Below, piece after piece: positions 27,885-36,683 of a DNA stretch of 64,000 bases. Under the pieces are notes generated by a model, which was not told where the DNA came from, did not search any database, and saw only the letters and a program-made list of their open reading frames with translations. Source of the DNA: Actinoplanes subtropicus (GTDB taxonomy: Bacteria; Actinomycetota; Actinomycetes; Mycobacteriales; Micromonosporaceae); contig NZ_JOJL01000002.1 in assembly GCF_000721705.1 (NCBI RefSeq), forward strand, positions 434,001 to 498,000. Reading direction: 5' to 3'. The first letter of the stretch is position 1; each line of letters begins with the position of its first letter. The position numbers and the translations under genes were made by a program.

Positions 27885-28225
27885 GACCGCCGGGCCTTGA
27901 ACGAGCCGTGGGTGCGGTAGCGATGGAACCCGACTGTGACGCCGGCGATCAGGTAGCCGACCACCATCATCGTGGCGTCAAGGCCGGACAGCCCCAACCC
28001 ACGCGATCGGAATAGCCGCGAGCATGGCGATGAACGGCGCGACGACGAAATCCAACGCTACGCCTGCGAATCGGGAGCCGACGGCGCCAGACCGGCCGCG
28101 ACGACGGCCTGGTAGTAATCCTCGTTGGCGATGCGATGGTTGATCGGGCGCGCGGTACCCGGAACCGCATCCGGGTGGCCGTTGATGGTGGCGGGGGACT
28201 CGGACCAGGGTGTCGCTGTTGCCAT
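27885..28225 (-). pseudogene. N-terminal wreck of an acyl-CoA (delta-9) desaturase
   Basis: Three minus-strand frames carry consecutive pieces: a start MATATPWSESPATINGHPD from 28225, then FVVAPFIAMLAAIPIAWVGA, then VGYLIAGVTVGFHRYRTHGS. The last has the HxxxxH first histidine box of membrane delta-9 desaturases. At least two frameshifts separate the pieces, and everything after the first His box is missing, cut by the IS remnant. A different subfamily from the two intact-looking desaturases in this window. Confidence 0.75.
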
Positions 28226-28672
28226 GGGTCGTTGCCGTCGTCGGGCCAATGCGCGCGGGGCCGGGCCCATTGACGAGGGCGAGGGACGAGGCCGGGCGCC
28301 GAGACGGCGCCATTGGGTCAACCCCACCGTACGCGTGGGCGCAGCGACAGGTTCGTCCGCGGCAGGTGATCCTCACGGGGCATGCACGGCCGCTCCCAAG
28401 CCCCTTGCCGGAAGAGGGCGCAGTCGAGGGCTGGAGCAGCTGGCGAAGAGAAGGCCTTCCTCGGTGGCCGTGACGATATACCTCGTACGGCCGCCGGTGT
28501 GCGCCAACCCAGCCCGGACGGGGGATCGGTTCGGTCGTGTTAGCGGACAGGCTCATATCTATGCCGTGCGCCCGTCGTCGAGCGTCACTGGCGAGCGGGT
28601 CGCGAGCGTACAGTGTGAATTTGATTCTCATCTCTCCCGGCGCTGGCGTCGGCCGCCCGACGAGGAGTTCGC
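28226..28672. other. intergenic with a duplicated element
   Basis: No supported gene. A segment at about 28376-28480 is similar to 41737-41840, sharing the identical 14-mer GGAGCAGCTGGCGA and flanking similarity. It may be a decayed small gene or a conserved leader. The DivIVA gene follows. Confidence 0.4.
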
Positions 28673-29326
28673 ATGCGGCTGACACCGGCCGATATCCACA
28701 ACATGACCTTCAAGAAGGCCGCGCTCGGCCGGCGTGGCTACGACGGGGAACAGGTCGACGCGCTTCTGGACGCTGTGACGCTCGAGATGATCGAGTTGCT
28801 GGAGGAGAACGAGGTGCTGCGTGGGCAAGCACGTCGTGCGGGTTCCGCCGTCGCGGACAGGACTCCACCCGACCCCGCCGTCATGCAGCTGAGCGCCGCC
28901 AATGACGTGCTGTACCGGGCGCGCCTCGCCAGTGACCGGGCCGAAGAGAACGCACGGAAGCTGCGGAATCAGCTAGATCGCGTGCGCCGTGCGGCCACCG
29001 CGGCGGTGGTCGGCAAGCCCGGGGCGGACGCCGATGGCGTCCTGGACATGGCGCGGCGCACTGCGGATCGACAGGTGCGCGATGCCTGCCTGGAGGCTGA
29101 CGCACTGCTGCTGGACGCGCGTGAGCGGTCGGAGCGGATCGCCGAGGGGGCGCGGTCGACGGCGCAGGGCATCGTGGAGAGTTCCCGTCGCCGTGACGAC
29201 GACGCGGAGGCGGATCTTGAGCGCCGGTGTGCCGCCCTGGCGCGGGAAGTTGATGAGCTGGCGGGCTTCGCCGGAAGTTATCGCACCGCGCTGATGGATC
29301 ACGTACGCCGCCAGGGCCAGTTCTGA
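28673..29326 (+). CDS. DivIVA-domain coiled-coil protein
   Basis: A 217-residue protein. Residues 1-50 are a DivIVA N-terminal domain (LTPADIHNMTFKKAALGRRGYDGEQVDALLDAV), which in this family binds curved or polar membrane. The rest is predicted coiled coil rich in Arg/Glu/Ala (about 60-210). It resembles Wag31 but is shorter, and its DivIVA core is followed quickly by the coil, so it is a paralog more than the essential polar-growth protein. CGAGGAG precedes the ATG. Single gene. Confidence 0.88.
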   Translation: MRLTPADIHNMTFKKAALGRRGYDGEQVDALLDAVTLEMIELLEENEVLRGQARRAGSAVADRTPPDPAVMQLSAANDVLYRARLASDRAEENARKLRNQLDRVRRAATAAVVGKPGADADGVLDMARRTADRQVRDACLEADALLLDARERSERIAEGARSTAQGIVESSRRRDDDAEADLERRCAALAREVDELAGFAGSYRTALMDHVRRQGQF

Positions 29327-29377
29327 CGCCCATTTCACGGCGGTCTTGGCGGGGCCCCTTTTCGCCCTCGAACCGGT

Positions 29378-29403
29378 GTTCCCACCGTACACAGTGTGGG
29401 TAT
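29378..29403 (+). promoter_or_regulatory. SigB/F-type promoter candidate
   Basis: GTTC (29378-29381), 16 bases, then GGGTAT (29398-29403). This fits the actinobacterial SigB/F consensus GTTT-N14-17-GGGTAT with one mismatch. It lies 31 bases before the start of the small gene at 29435. A sigma factor of this class is encoded at 63120-63938. Confidence 0.45.
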
Positions 29404-29434
29404 TGTCGCCGAACTGCGGCTACGGTTCAGGACT

Positions 29435-29713
29435 ATGACGACCTACTCGGGCCCGGCAACACTGGTTCTCAGCGACGGGGCGCGGGTGGTCGGTGTGGCT
29501 TCGCTGCGTAGCGACGAACGTGGCGGTCCTCAGGGCTGGAGCGGCTCCTTCCGCCCGGACCGGGGCGGCGACGATCTTCGCAACGCCACCGACGGACTGG
29601 AATTGGAGTTGCCTTCCGAGGAGGCTGGGCCCGTGGCCGTGACGAATGTCCGTCGTCTTCTCGCGACCCAGGTTCTCGTGTCGCTGGTTGGCCGCGGACC
29701 CGCACCGTTCTGA
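29435..29713 (+). CDS. small conserved hypothetical protein
   Basis: A 92-residue beta-rich protein I cannot name. It is related to the protein at 50887-51174: both share T-L-x-S-D-G-x-R, W-x-x-x-F-R-P, LELP and a final G-x-G-x-P-F. That suggests a small barrel-like domain family kept in at least two copies. Start ATG 29435; an upstream in-frame start at 29396 lies within the promoter-like element. Possibly stress-regulated given that element. Confidence 0.7.
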   Translation: MTTYSGPATLVLSDGARVVGVASLRSDERGGPQGWSGSFRPDRGGDDLRNATDGLELELPSEEAGPVAVTNVRRLLATQVLVSLVGRGPAPF

Positions 29714-29808
29714 ACTCCTGCCGGGCTGGCGTGCCTCGTCATGGGATCGGCCAGCGAGCTCGCAGGGCAACCGGCGCGGCCGCCCGGGCGGGTACGGTTG
29801 GCCCGGTG

Positions 29809-30054
29809 ATGGTTCAGCGGCACTGGTGGAACGGCAGAAGTACGGCACGCTTGCGTCGCGACGTCTACATCCGTAGCGACGGAGTTCAGTGGGATGTCCT
29901 GGTCCAGATCGGCGGGAGGGCGGGAGCCTACCGGGTTCAGGAGTGCTCGAGCGGCAGCGCCGCCGTGATCATCGCCGATGCGTGGCGTGGCTCTGATGCC
30001 GACTGGCGCGAGTTGGTGCTACCGCCGGCGGCCGGTCCCGCCGTGTGGTCCTGA
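29809..30054 (+). CDS. small hypothetical protein
   Basis: An 81-residue protein of unknown function with many Trp residues (HWWNG, WDVLVQIGG, DWRELVLPP). It could form a small beta-domain. No signal peptide. ATG 29809 is the most likely start; a longer frame opens at 29731. It faces the sigma factor gene tail to tail. Confidence 0.55.
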   Translation: MVQRHWWNGRSTARLRRDVYIRSDGVQWDVLVQIGGRAGAYRVQECSSGSAAVIIADAWRGSDADWRELVLPPAAGPAVWS

Positions 30055-30111
30055 CCGGCGGCATCCGGCCAGGCGGAGGTTGGCCTCGGTCGGTCGAGTT
30101 GTCCGGCGAAA

Positions 30112-31119
30112 TCAGTCCAGGAAGTCGCGGAGCAGCTGAGATCGGGCCGGATGTCGCATTTTGGACATTGTTCGCGCCTCGATCTGCCGGATCCGTTCCC
30201 GGGTGACGCCGTAGACCTTTCCGATTTCGTCGAGCGTTTTCGGGTTGCCGTCGTGCAATCCGAATCGCAGGCGCATGACGCCGGCTTCACGGTCGGTGAG
30301 GGTGGCCAGGAGCGCGTCGATCTCGTCGCGCAAGAGGGACTGGCTGACGACATCGAGCGCTGTGTCGGCGTTGTCGTCCTTGATGAAGTCGCCGAGTTGC
30401 GCGGTATCGCCTTCGTCGCCGATCGGCTGGTCCAGGGAGATCGCTTCGCGCGCGTGCAGGCGGATCTCCACTACTTTCGTGGGGCTGACGGCCAGCGCTT
30501 CGGCCAGTTCGGCGACTGTCGGGTCCCGGCCGGACGTGCGGAGCAACTCGCGTTCGACCCGGGTCAGGTGGTTGATGAGTTCGACCATGTGAACGGGCAG
30601 CCGTACGACCCGTGCCTGGTCGGCCGTCGCTCGGGTGATGGCTTGCCGGATCCACCAGGTGGCGTAGGTGGAGAACTTGAAGCCTTTGAGGTAGTCGAAC
30701 TTCTGAACAGCGCGAATCAGGCCGATGTTGCCTTCCTGTATGAGATCGAGGAACGGCATGCTACGTCCGGCATAGCGTTTCGCGATGCTGACCACCAGAC
30801 GCAGGTTGGCCTCGAGCAGGTGGGTCTTTGCCTGCTCGCCGTCACGGGAGACGTAGCGCAACTCCCGCTCCAGCTCCGAGGCCAGCATCTGCTCGCCGCG
30901 ACGGTGGGCGCGCAACAGCTCGGTCGCGTACACCCCGGCCTCGATGCGCTTGGCGATGGAGACCTCTTGCTCGGCGCTGAGCAGCGGGACCCGGCCGATC
31001 TGCCGCAGATAGGCCCGCACCGGATCGACGGCGCCGGCGTCCTGCCCCTGCCGGGGTGCCTGCGCGGCCTCCTCCGGTGTGAGATTGCCGGAACGCGTGC
31101 CGCCTGGCGGGCCTGTCAT
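30112..31119 (-). CDS. RNA polymerase sigma factor, principal (group 1/2) type
   Basis: A 335-residue sigma-70 protein with region 1.2 ([21 protein letters not shown]), regions 2.1-2.4 ([49 protein letters not shown]), region 3, and region 4 with helix-turn-helix [20 protein letters not shown]. Region 1.1 is absent and the protein is shorter than the housekeeping HrdB/SigA, so I favour a group-2 (HrdA/C/D-type) sigma. ATG 31119 follows GGAAGCGG. It stands alone. Confidence 0.93.
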   Translation of the reverse strand: MTGPPGGTRSGNLTPEEAAQAPRQGQDAGAVDPVRAYLRQIGRVPLLSAEQEVSIAKRIEAGVYATELLRAHRRGEQMLASELERELRYVSRDGEQAKTHLLEANLRLVVSIAKRYAGRSMPFLDLIQEGNIGLIRAVQKFDYLKGFKFSTYATWWIRQAITRATADQARVVRLPVHMVELINHLTRVERELLRTSGRDPTVAELAEALAVSPTKVVEIRLHAREAISLDQPIGDEGDTAQLGDFIKDDNADTALDVVSQSLLRDEIDALLATLTDREAGVMRLRFGLHDGNPKTLDEIGKVYGVTRERIRQIEARTMSKMRHPARSQLLRDFLD

Positions 31120-31664
31120 CGGATCACCGCTTCCGGGATGGTCTCGTGGGCTTCGCAGGCGGAAGACACATCGCGGAGAAACCGTTTGGCTTTCGGCAGG
31201 ATGACCGAATCCCGACGATTGTAGCTGTTCAATGCCGCACGCGGAGGTCCGCCTGCCGGGCGGACCCCGGGCGGCGGGTGGTCTCCGAAATTCGTGGCGC
31301 CGGGCTGCTTCCAGCGCCAGTCGCCGCCTTTCTTCGGCGGGATTGCCGGCGATGGCGGTGCTGGCGTTCGCGGTCGTCCTGACCGGCATGGCGCTGGTGG
31401 CTCCGTTCCCGACCTCGGTGGCGTACACCGGGGTGGCTCAGGACCGCCGGCTGAGCAGGTTGGTCACCCGGGCGGGGGAGCCCCTGTGGTTTCGGTGTGG
31501 CCCACCGTAGTGTTCCCGTCGGCTCGACTTCATTTGCAGGTCGCTCCAGACCCCGGCGGCAGCCCTTCGACGCTCGCCCTTGGAGCTCACAATGCGAACA
31601 TCTGTCCGTGGATGCAAGAGCTTCCGGGCACGCGCCGGGAGCGATGCCTGTGATCGGGCGTGCG
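31120..31664. other. intergenic, no supported gene
   Basis: Divergent upstream region of two sigma-related genes. Open frames exist on both strands, but they lack ribosome binding sites and family features. Confidence 0.4.
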
Positions 31665-32054
31665 ATGAACGTCCATGATCAGCCAACCTTGGCGGCGATC
31701 TCACGCGGCAGCCGCGAAGCATTCGTTTCGTTGTTCGATCGCACCTCCGGTGCCATCGGTGCCGAGCTCGCGTCACGTCTTCCGGATGGGGACCAGGCGG
31801 TCCTCGTGTTCGCGGCCACCTACGTGGAGGTGTGGTGGCTTGCTGGCTGCCACAGCGGTCCGGGATTCGACGCCGTGGAGTGGATCACGCAGATTCTGCG
31901 TCGGCGCATCGCCGACCTGGACCCGAACGCGAGGCAGCATTCGCGGATGCCGTCGGCGGCTCCGGAGCCGGCCGTGGATCCACGGCCCAGCTACGCCGAA
32001 TTGGAACTGGCAGCCCTGCTCGGACGGCCGGCCCGGCGGATGCGGCCTAATTGA
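31665..32054 (+). CDS. sigma-70 region-2-like protein without region 4
   Basis: A 129-residue protein resembling ECF sigma region 2 (LAAISRGSREAFVSLFDRTS, VFAATYVEVWWLAGCHSG, VEWITQILRRRIAD) with a short tail. The region-4 helix-turn-helix needed for -35 recognition is missing. In characterised sigma factors, region 2 binds core RNA polymerase, so such a protein could titrate core or act with a partner; this is inference. Start ATG 31665 or 31644; neither ribosome binding site is strong. Confidence 0.6.
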   Translation: MNVHDQPTLAAISRGSREAFVSLFDRTSGAIGAELASRLPDGDQAVLVFAATYVEVWWLAGCHSGPGFDAVEWITQILRRRIADLDPNARQHSRMPSAAPEPAVDPRPSYAELELAALLGRPARRMRPN

Positions 32055-32205
32055 GGACCGCCGATCGGCTTGGCCGTGGCTGGACGATCGTCACCGACCT
32101 CGCGAGCCTCCCGGAACTGCACCGTTCCTGACTATGTGCCCGGATCGGACGTCAAGCGTGCGGCGGCGGGTGTCAGTGCCGGAACTCGGCCGGGTATGTC
32201 GGATT

Positions 32206-32221
32206 TACCTGATATCAGGTA
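32206..32221 (+). promoter_or_regulatory. 16-bp perfect palindrome
   Basis: TACCTGATATCAGGTA is a perfect palindrome about 60 bases before the sigma-like gene at 32282. It fits an operator for a dimeric helix-turn-helix regulator. Confidence 0.5.
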
Positions 32222-32281
32222 TTCGGCGGAGTGGCATACCGAATGACCTCTGGCGGTGATGAACGAGCGCATGCTCGGTGA

Positions 32282-32668
32282 ATGGCGCATCCCACGGTTC
32301 TCGAACTCGATGGAATCCACATCGAAACGCTGGCGCGAGAGGCGTCGGCGGGCAACCGGGTCGCGCTGAACTCGCTGCTGGTCGCGGTGGGGCCGGAGAC
32401 GCTCCAACGGTGCCGGCGGCTCCTGGCGAACCGGGAGGACGCGGAGGAAGCGTGCCAGGACACGCTGTGGGCGGTGGCCGTCGGCATCGGGAAGTTCCAC
32501 GGCCGGCCCGCGTTCCGCACCTGGCTGCACGGCCTTGCGACTGATCGAGCGCAGTCGACCTACCAGGCGATCCGCCGTCGATACAACGGTGAGGCCGTGG
32601 GCGCACCGATGGCCGACCCGGCTGATCCCTGGCACACGTGGCTGGACGTGCTCGACGCCGTCGACTGA
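32282..32668 (+). CDS. truncated ECF sigma factor (region 2 only)
   Basis: A 128-residue protein with an ECF region 2 pattern: LAREASAGNRVALNSLL, then CRRLLANREDAEEACQDTLW and FRTWLHGLATDRAQS. It ends before region 4. It may be a pseudogene cut short, or a second region-2-only regulator like the protein 230 bases upstream. GCTCGGTGA upstream is a poor ribosome binding site. Confidence 0.6.
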   Translation: MAHPTVLELDGIHIETLAREASAGNRVALNSLLVAVGPETLQRCRRLLANREDAEEACQDTLWAVAVGIGKFHGRPAFRTWLHGLATDRAQSTYQAIRRRYNGEAVGAPMADPADPWHTWLDVLDAVD

Positions 32669-32775
32669 ACGGCCACTGATAGCGATGCGGTGCGATGGCA
32701 TGCGTAGACTGGCGACGCCGCTCCAGACCTCGGTGGCCGAATCCGCCGCCGGCGGGAGAACCCAGAGAGCAGGCC

Positions 32776-32949
32776 ATGATCATCTCAAAGGCAGTTGTCG
32801 TCGCCGTTCTCCGGCAGCGCGGCCAGCACGTCAGAGCCGATTTCGTGGACCGCGAGCTTCCCGAGCGTATCGACTCTGCCCAGCATGGCGGGCTGTTGGC
32901 CACGCTCCGCCTCGATCTGGCCGAGTTGGCCGACGCGGCATCCGAGTGA
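32776..32949 (+). CDS. small protein upstream of glycosyltransferase
   Basis: A 57-residue protein ([17 protein letters not shown]...) of unknown function. Its stop codon overlaps the GTG start of the broken glycosyltransferase, which points to translational coupling in the original operon. GAGAGCAGG precedes the ATG. Confidence 0.6.
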   Translation: MIISKAVVVAVLRQRGQHVRADFVDRELPERIDSAQHGGLLATLRLDLAELADAASE

Positions 32950-33292
32950 GGGTCGGCCTGCTGGGGCCGCTGGCGAGATCCTCGGCCGAGCGGCGGCGCT
33001 GCTGCATCCGATCGACTTCGATGAGCCGTTCGGCCTGTCGGTCGTGGAATCGATGATCTGCGGCACGCCGGTCGTGGCGTACGAGCGCGGTTCCATGCCG
33101 GAGGTCGTCGACGAAGGCGTCACCGGCTACCTGGTACGCGACGTCGGCCAAGCCGTCGCGGGGGTCGGCGCGCACCGGGCGATCGACCGATCCGGTTGCC
33201 GGGCGCACGCCCGCAGGCGCTTCGGCGCGGGCCGGATGGTCGCCGACTACCTGGCCGTCTACGAGCGGCTCATCGGCGGCCACGGGGACTGA
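32946..33292 (+). pseudogene. GT4 glycosyltransferase with most of its middle deleted
   Basis: The gene starts at GTG 32946 with [10 protein letters not shown], the usual beta-1 strand of GT4 enzymes. It then jumps, in another frame, to the C-terminal donor-binding part [19 protein letters not shown], with [20 protein letters not shown]. Roughly two thirds of the protein is missing. It lies directly upstream of an intact GT4 gene, so one of two tandem glycosyltransferases has been lost. Confidence 0.8.
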
Positions 33293-33436
33293 GCCCGTTC
33301 CGTTTCTCAGCACGGCCGGCCCGATCGAGGCGCCGGCCCGTTCGCCCGCCACACACGCTGGCGGGTCGACGCCGTACCGCGCGTGAGGTTTGCCCGGCGT
33401 TTCGCGCTGTGGCCGGCCGACGACCGGAAGGCAAAC

Positions 33437-34579
33437 ATGACCATCAGGTACGGATTCCTCAGCACTCACCCGCCCACCCGATGCGGGCTGGCGACGTTCA
33501 ACTCCGCGCTCGCCGCCCATCTTGGCAGGGCAGGCACCGTGGGTGGCATCGTCCGCGTCGTCGCCGCGAGCGGCGATGACCCGCGCCCGTTGCCCGGTGT
33601 GGTGCACACGTGGGCGGCCACGACGCCGGCCGGCTGGCGCGACAGTGCCGAGGTCCTCAACACCTTCGACGTCGCCGTCATTCAGCACGAGTACGGCATC
33701 TACCCCGGCCGCGACGGCGGAGAGGTCCTGTCCCTGCTGCGGAGGCTCACCGTGCCGAGCATCGTCGTCCTGCACACCGTGCTGACCCGACCATCCCCTC
33801 GACAGAAGTCGCTGCTCGAACAGATCGTCGCCGCTGCCGGTGGGGTCGTCACCAGCACCACAGCCGCGCACGACCGTCTGCTGCTCGGCTATGCCGTAGA
33901 CGCCGCGAAGATCACGGTGATCCCGCACGGTGCTTCCGACTTCGCCGGCGTGCCCGCCTCGCCCCGCCCCCAGCCACACCTGCTCACCTGGGGTCTGCTC
34001 GGACCCGGCAAGGGCATCGAATGGGCGCTGCGTGGCCTCGCCCGGCTGCAGAAACTCAAGCCCGCGCCGGTCTACACCGTCGCCGGCCGCACCCATCCCA
34101 AGGTGGTCGAGCTGCACGGCGAGGCGTACCGGGCGAGCCTGCACCAACTCGGCGCGACTCTCGGCATCGGGCATCGGGTGTTCTACGAGCCGGCCTATCT
34201 CGACGACGCGGCGCTCGGGGCGCTCATCCGCTCCGCCGATGTCGTGGTGCTGCCGTACGACTCCACCGAGCAGGTCACCTCCGGCGTCCTCGTCGAGGCG
34301 GTAGCCGCCCGGATCCCGGTCGTCGCGACCACGTTCCCGCATGCGGTGGAGCTGCTCACCGACGGACCCGGCCTCCTCGTACCCCACAAGAACCCGGCCG
34401 CCCTCGCGACCGCCATCCGCCGGATCCTCACCAATCCAGGCCTGGCCGCCGACCTACGCGAACACGCCAGTCCCGCCGCGCCCACGCTGCGGTGGCCCGC
34501 CGTCGCCCAGCGATACCACGCACTCGCCGAGACGCTCGCCGCCGCCGGCACCCTCCCGGCCGCAATGGTGCGGTCGTGA
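33437..34579 (+). CDS. GT4-family glycosyltransferase
   Basis: A 380-residue GT-B enzyme. The N-terminal acceptor domain starts YGFLSTHPPTRCGLATF and contains QHEYGIYPGRDGGEVL. The C-terminal donor domain has LLGPGKGIEWALRGLARL, VLPYDSTEQVTSGVLVEAVA and IPVVATTFPHAVELL, with the E-x7-E-type nucleotide-sugar site. GGAAGGC precedes the ATG at 33437. Its stop overlaps the next start by 4 bases (GTGA), so the pair is co-translated. Product unknown; extracellular or reserve polysaccharide are options. Confidence 0.9.
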   Translation: MTIRYGFLSTHPPTRCGLATFNSALAAHLGRAGTVGGIVRVVAASGDDPRPLPGVVHTWAATTPAGWRDSAEVLNTFDVAVIQHEYGIYPGRDGGEVLSLLRRLTVPSIVVLHTVLTRPSPRQKSLLEQIVAAAGGVVTSTTAAHDRLLLGYAVDAAKITVIPHGASDFAGVPASPRPQPHLLTWGLLGPGKGIEWALRGLARLQKLKPAPVYTVAGRTHPKVVELHGEAYRASLHQLGATLGIGHRVFYEPAYLDDAALGALIRSADVVVLPYDSTEQVTSGVLVEAVAARIPVVATTFPHAVELLTDGPGLLVPHKNPAALATAIRRILTNPGLAADLREHASPAAPTLRWPAVAQRYHALAETLAAAGTLPAAMVRS

Positions 34580-35628
34580 CCGCGCACGGGGCGACCATCG
34601 CCGTGCCGACTCCCGCCCGAGCCGTTCCGGCCCCCACCTTCACGCACCTCGCTCGCCTCACCGACGACGCCGGGCTCTTCGAACACGCCCGAAACGCCAT
34701 TCCCCGCCGCGAGCACGGCTACTGCACCGACGACGTCGCCCGCGGCCTGGTCGTCACCAGCCGCGAGGCCGACCCGTCGCCGGAGGTTCGCCGGCTCGCG
34801 GAACGCTATCTGGCCTTCCTGACCCACGCGCAAGACATCGGTGGTGCCTTCCACAACCGGCTCGGCTTCCATCGAAGCTGGACCGACCAACCCGGACTCG
34901 GAGATTGGTGGGGACGAGCGCTCTGGGGCCTGGGAACCGCAGCGGCCCGCAACCCGGCGCCCTGGATCCGCGAGGAGGCCCACCTGGCGTTCGCCCGCGG
35001 CGCGTCCTGCCGATCCGCCGCGCCGCGGGCGATGGCGTTCGCCGCGCTCGGCGCCGCCGAACTGCTCCGCGCCGAGCCGGACAACGAGCCGGCCGCCGAT
35101 CTCCTGGCCGATGCCGTCAGCGCCATCGGGCAGCCAGACAAGGACCCGCACTGGCCGTGGCCGCACGAGCGGCTGACGTACGCCAACGCCGCCCTCGCCG
35201 AAGCCGTCATCGCCGCCGGCGATCTCCTGGATCGGCCGCCGGTCCTCGACGCCGGTCTACGGATGCTCACCTGGTTGCTGGACATTCAGATCGACAACGA
35301 CCACCTGTCGGTCCTGCCCTCGGCGGGCTGGCAACGCGGCGGCCCCCGGCTACGGCACGACCAGCAACCGATCGAGGTGGCCACTCTGGCCGACGCCTGC
35401 GCAACCGCCGGCAGAATCACCGGCGATCACCTCTGGCAGCGGGGAGTGCACCGATGCATCGCCTGGTTCCTCGGCGACAACGACGTCAACAGCGTCATGT
35501 GGGACCGGGAAACCGGCGGCGGCTACGACGGGCTGACACTGCGGGGACCCAACCTGAACCAGGGCGCCGAGTCCACCCTCGCCCTCATCGCCACCCTCCA
35601 ACACCGAAATACTCAGGGGCGACTGTGA
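34576..35628 (+). CDS. alpha/alpha-barrel protein paired with the glycosyltransferase
   Basis: A 350-residue protein of mostly helices with repeated hydrophobic pairs, reading like an (alpha/alpha)6 toroid as in glycosidase-like or mannose-polymer enzymes. Conserved-looking pieces are HGYCTDDVARGL, GGAFHNRLGFHRSW, DWWGRALWGLG and NLNQGAESTLAL. In other actinobacteria, such proteins accompany GT4 genes. The GTG start at 34576 overlaps the upstream stop, so the two are translationally coupled. Catalytic residues cannot be assigned. Confidence 0.8.
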   Translation: MTAHGATIAVPTPARAVPAPTFTHLARLTDDAGLFEHARNAIPRREHGYCTDDVARGLVVTSREADPSPEVRRLAERYLAFLTHAQDIGGAFHNRLGFHRSWTDQPGLGDWWGRALWGLGTAAARNPAPWIREEAHLAFARGASCRSAAPRAMAFAALGAAELLRAEPDNEPAADLLADAVSAIGQPDKDPHWPWPHERLTYANAALAEAVIAAGDLLDRPPVLDAGLRMLTWLLDIQIDNDHLSVLPSAGWQRGGPRLRHDQQPIEVATLADACATAGRITGDHLWQRGVHRCIAWFLGDNDVNSVMWDRETGGGYDGLTLRGPNLNQGAESTLALIATLQHRNTQGRL

Positions 35629-35718
35629 CGACTGCGCAACGGTTGGCGGACGTGGCAGACAGCACTTCGAACAGCCGCGATGTGGCACGGGCTTGCACCC
35701 GTTCGGAGCGACATTCCG

Positions 35719-35803
35719 TGCTAGGTTGACCGAGTTGCAGTTCTGGTTTCCTCTGACGTTTTCACGCCTCGTGAGTGTCTCGGCCGTTCAGGCGGCTTTG
35801 TTT
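35719..35803 (+). promoter_or_regulatory. cold-shock leader element, copy 2
   Basis: TGC-TAGGTT (35719-35727) as extended -10, then GTTGCAGTTCTGGTTTCC and a hairpin CGCCT/AGGCG (35765-35769 with 35790-35794) followed by a T-rich run. It is more diverged than copies 1 and 3 but colinear with them. It precedes the csp start by about 80 bases. Confidence 0.55.
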
Positions 35804-35879
35804 CGTCGGATTATGGTGATCATCGCCGCGACGCGCGGTGACGCGAGTGCGTCTCCGCAGCAGTCGAAAGGGAGAAAAG

Positions 35880-36083
35880 ATGGCCACCGGAACGGTCAAA
35901 TGGTTCAACGGCGACAAGGGGTTCGGCTTCATCGCCCAGGACGGAGGTGGTGCCGACGTCTTCGCGCATTTCTCGGCGATCGCATCGTCCGGCTTCCGTA
36001 GCCTCGAGGAAAATCAGCGGGTCGAGTTCGACATCGAGCAGGGCGCCAAGGGTCTGCAGGCGGCGAACATTCGTCCGCTGTAA
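35880..36083 (+). CDS. CspA-family cold-shock protein (copy 2)
   Basis: A 67-residue cold-shock protein, almost identical to copy 1 at 1075-1278 (differences mainly [25 protein letters not shown]). Both RNP motifs are intact (KGFGFI, DVFAHF). AAAGGGAGAAAAG precedes the ATG at 35880. The paralogs suggest duplication of the leader-csp cassette. Confidence 0.97.
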   Translation: MATGTVKWFNGDKGFGFIAQDGGGADVFAHFSAIASSGFRSLEENQRVEFDIEQGAKGLQAANIRPL

Positions 36084-36398
36084 AAAAGTGCGGCCCGGCG
36101 TCTGCTTGCAGAGCCGTCGGGCGTGGTGGCGGCCGGCTACCTATGGTCGATGATCCGTGACTTCGGCGTGATCTCCCAGGGCGGCCGGCCGTCTCCGTAC
36201 GTTGCCGATGAGGGTGGATCCGCTGGCAGTCGGCCGCGTGTATCGATAACTGATCGCCGGGCCTGCCAGGCGCATGCTGCCGCGGACGAGGTGTTGCGGC
36301 GCGTGTCCGTATTTCCGTCGCGGGAGGGGATTAGTCTTCCGGCATGTTTGTTTGATACGTGGCGGTACCTGCCGCTGCCGGTCTTGTGCAGACCGCTG

Positions 36399-36429
36399 GA
36401 GGCGGCCGGCCGAACCGGCTGGCCGCCTC
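36399..36429 (-). terminator. terminator of the lost csp copy
   Basis: Near-perfect hairpin GAGGCGGCCGGC / GCTGGCCGCCTC with one mismatch. It lies just downstream (minus strand) of the csp fragment at 36436-36500, so a csp terminator survives with its gene tail. Confidence 0.6.
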
Positions 36430-36435
36430 GCGGAG

Positions 36436-36500
36436 ACCGATCAGAGCGGGCGGACGTTTACCGCCTGCGAGCCCTTCGGTCCCGGGGTTAAGTCGAACTA
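36436..36500 (-). pseudogene. C-terminal scrap of a fourth csp gene
   Basis: The minus-strand translation FDLTPGPKGSQAVNVRPL, then stop, corresponds to the last 18 residues of a cold-shock protein (compare [18 protein letters not shown] in copy 2). A stop codon directly precedes it, so it is truncated. A 40-base inverted repeat adjoins the break. Confidence 0.8.
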
Positions 36501-36505
36501 GACCT

Positions 36506-36545
36506 ATCGGTTCTCCGCCAGATCACGGAATACGGGAGAACCGAT
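36506..36545. repeat. inverted repeat next to the csp fragment
   Basis: Perfect 11-bp arms (36506-36516 with 36535-36545) with an 18-base spacer. It lies at the break of the csp remnant and could mark a small lost element or be a stray operator or hairpin. Confidence 0.6.
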
Positions 36546-36683
36546 GGTGAAGTGGTGAGCGAATACGTCAGCACCGCGACGTCCACGGAGACCAAAGCTG
36601 CAACGCCTGAACAGTAGCACGATATTGAGATCAGCAGCCGGATGAGCGGTCGGAATTCTGGTCGCGAACTTGGATGTGAATTC

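Noticed and set aside
31232..31510. Possible small membrane protein upstream of the sigma-like gene
   Set aside because: The hydrophobic stretch is short, there is no ribosome binding site, and the opposite strand is equally open.
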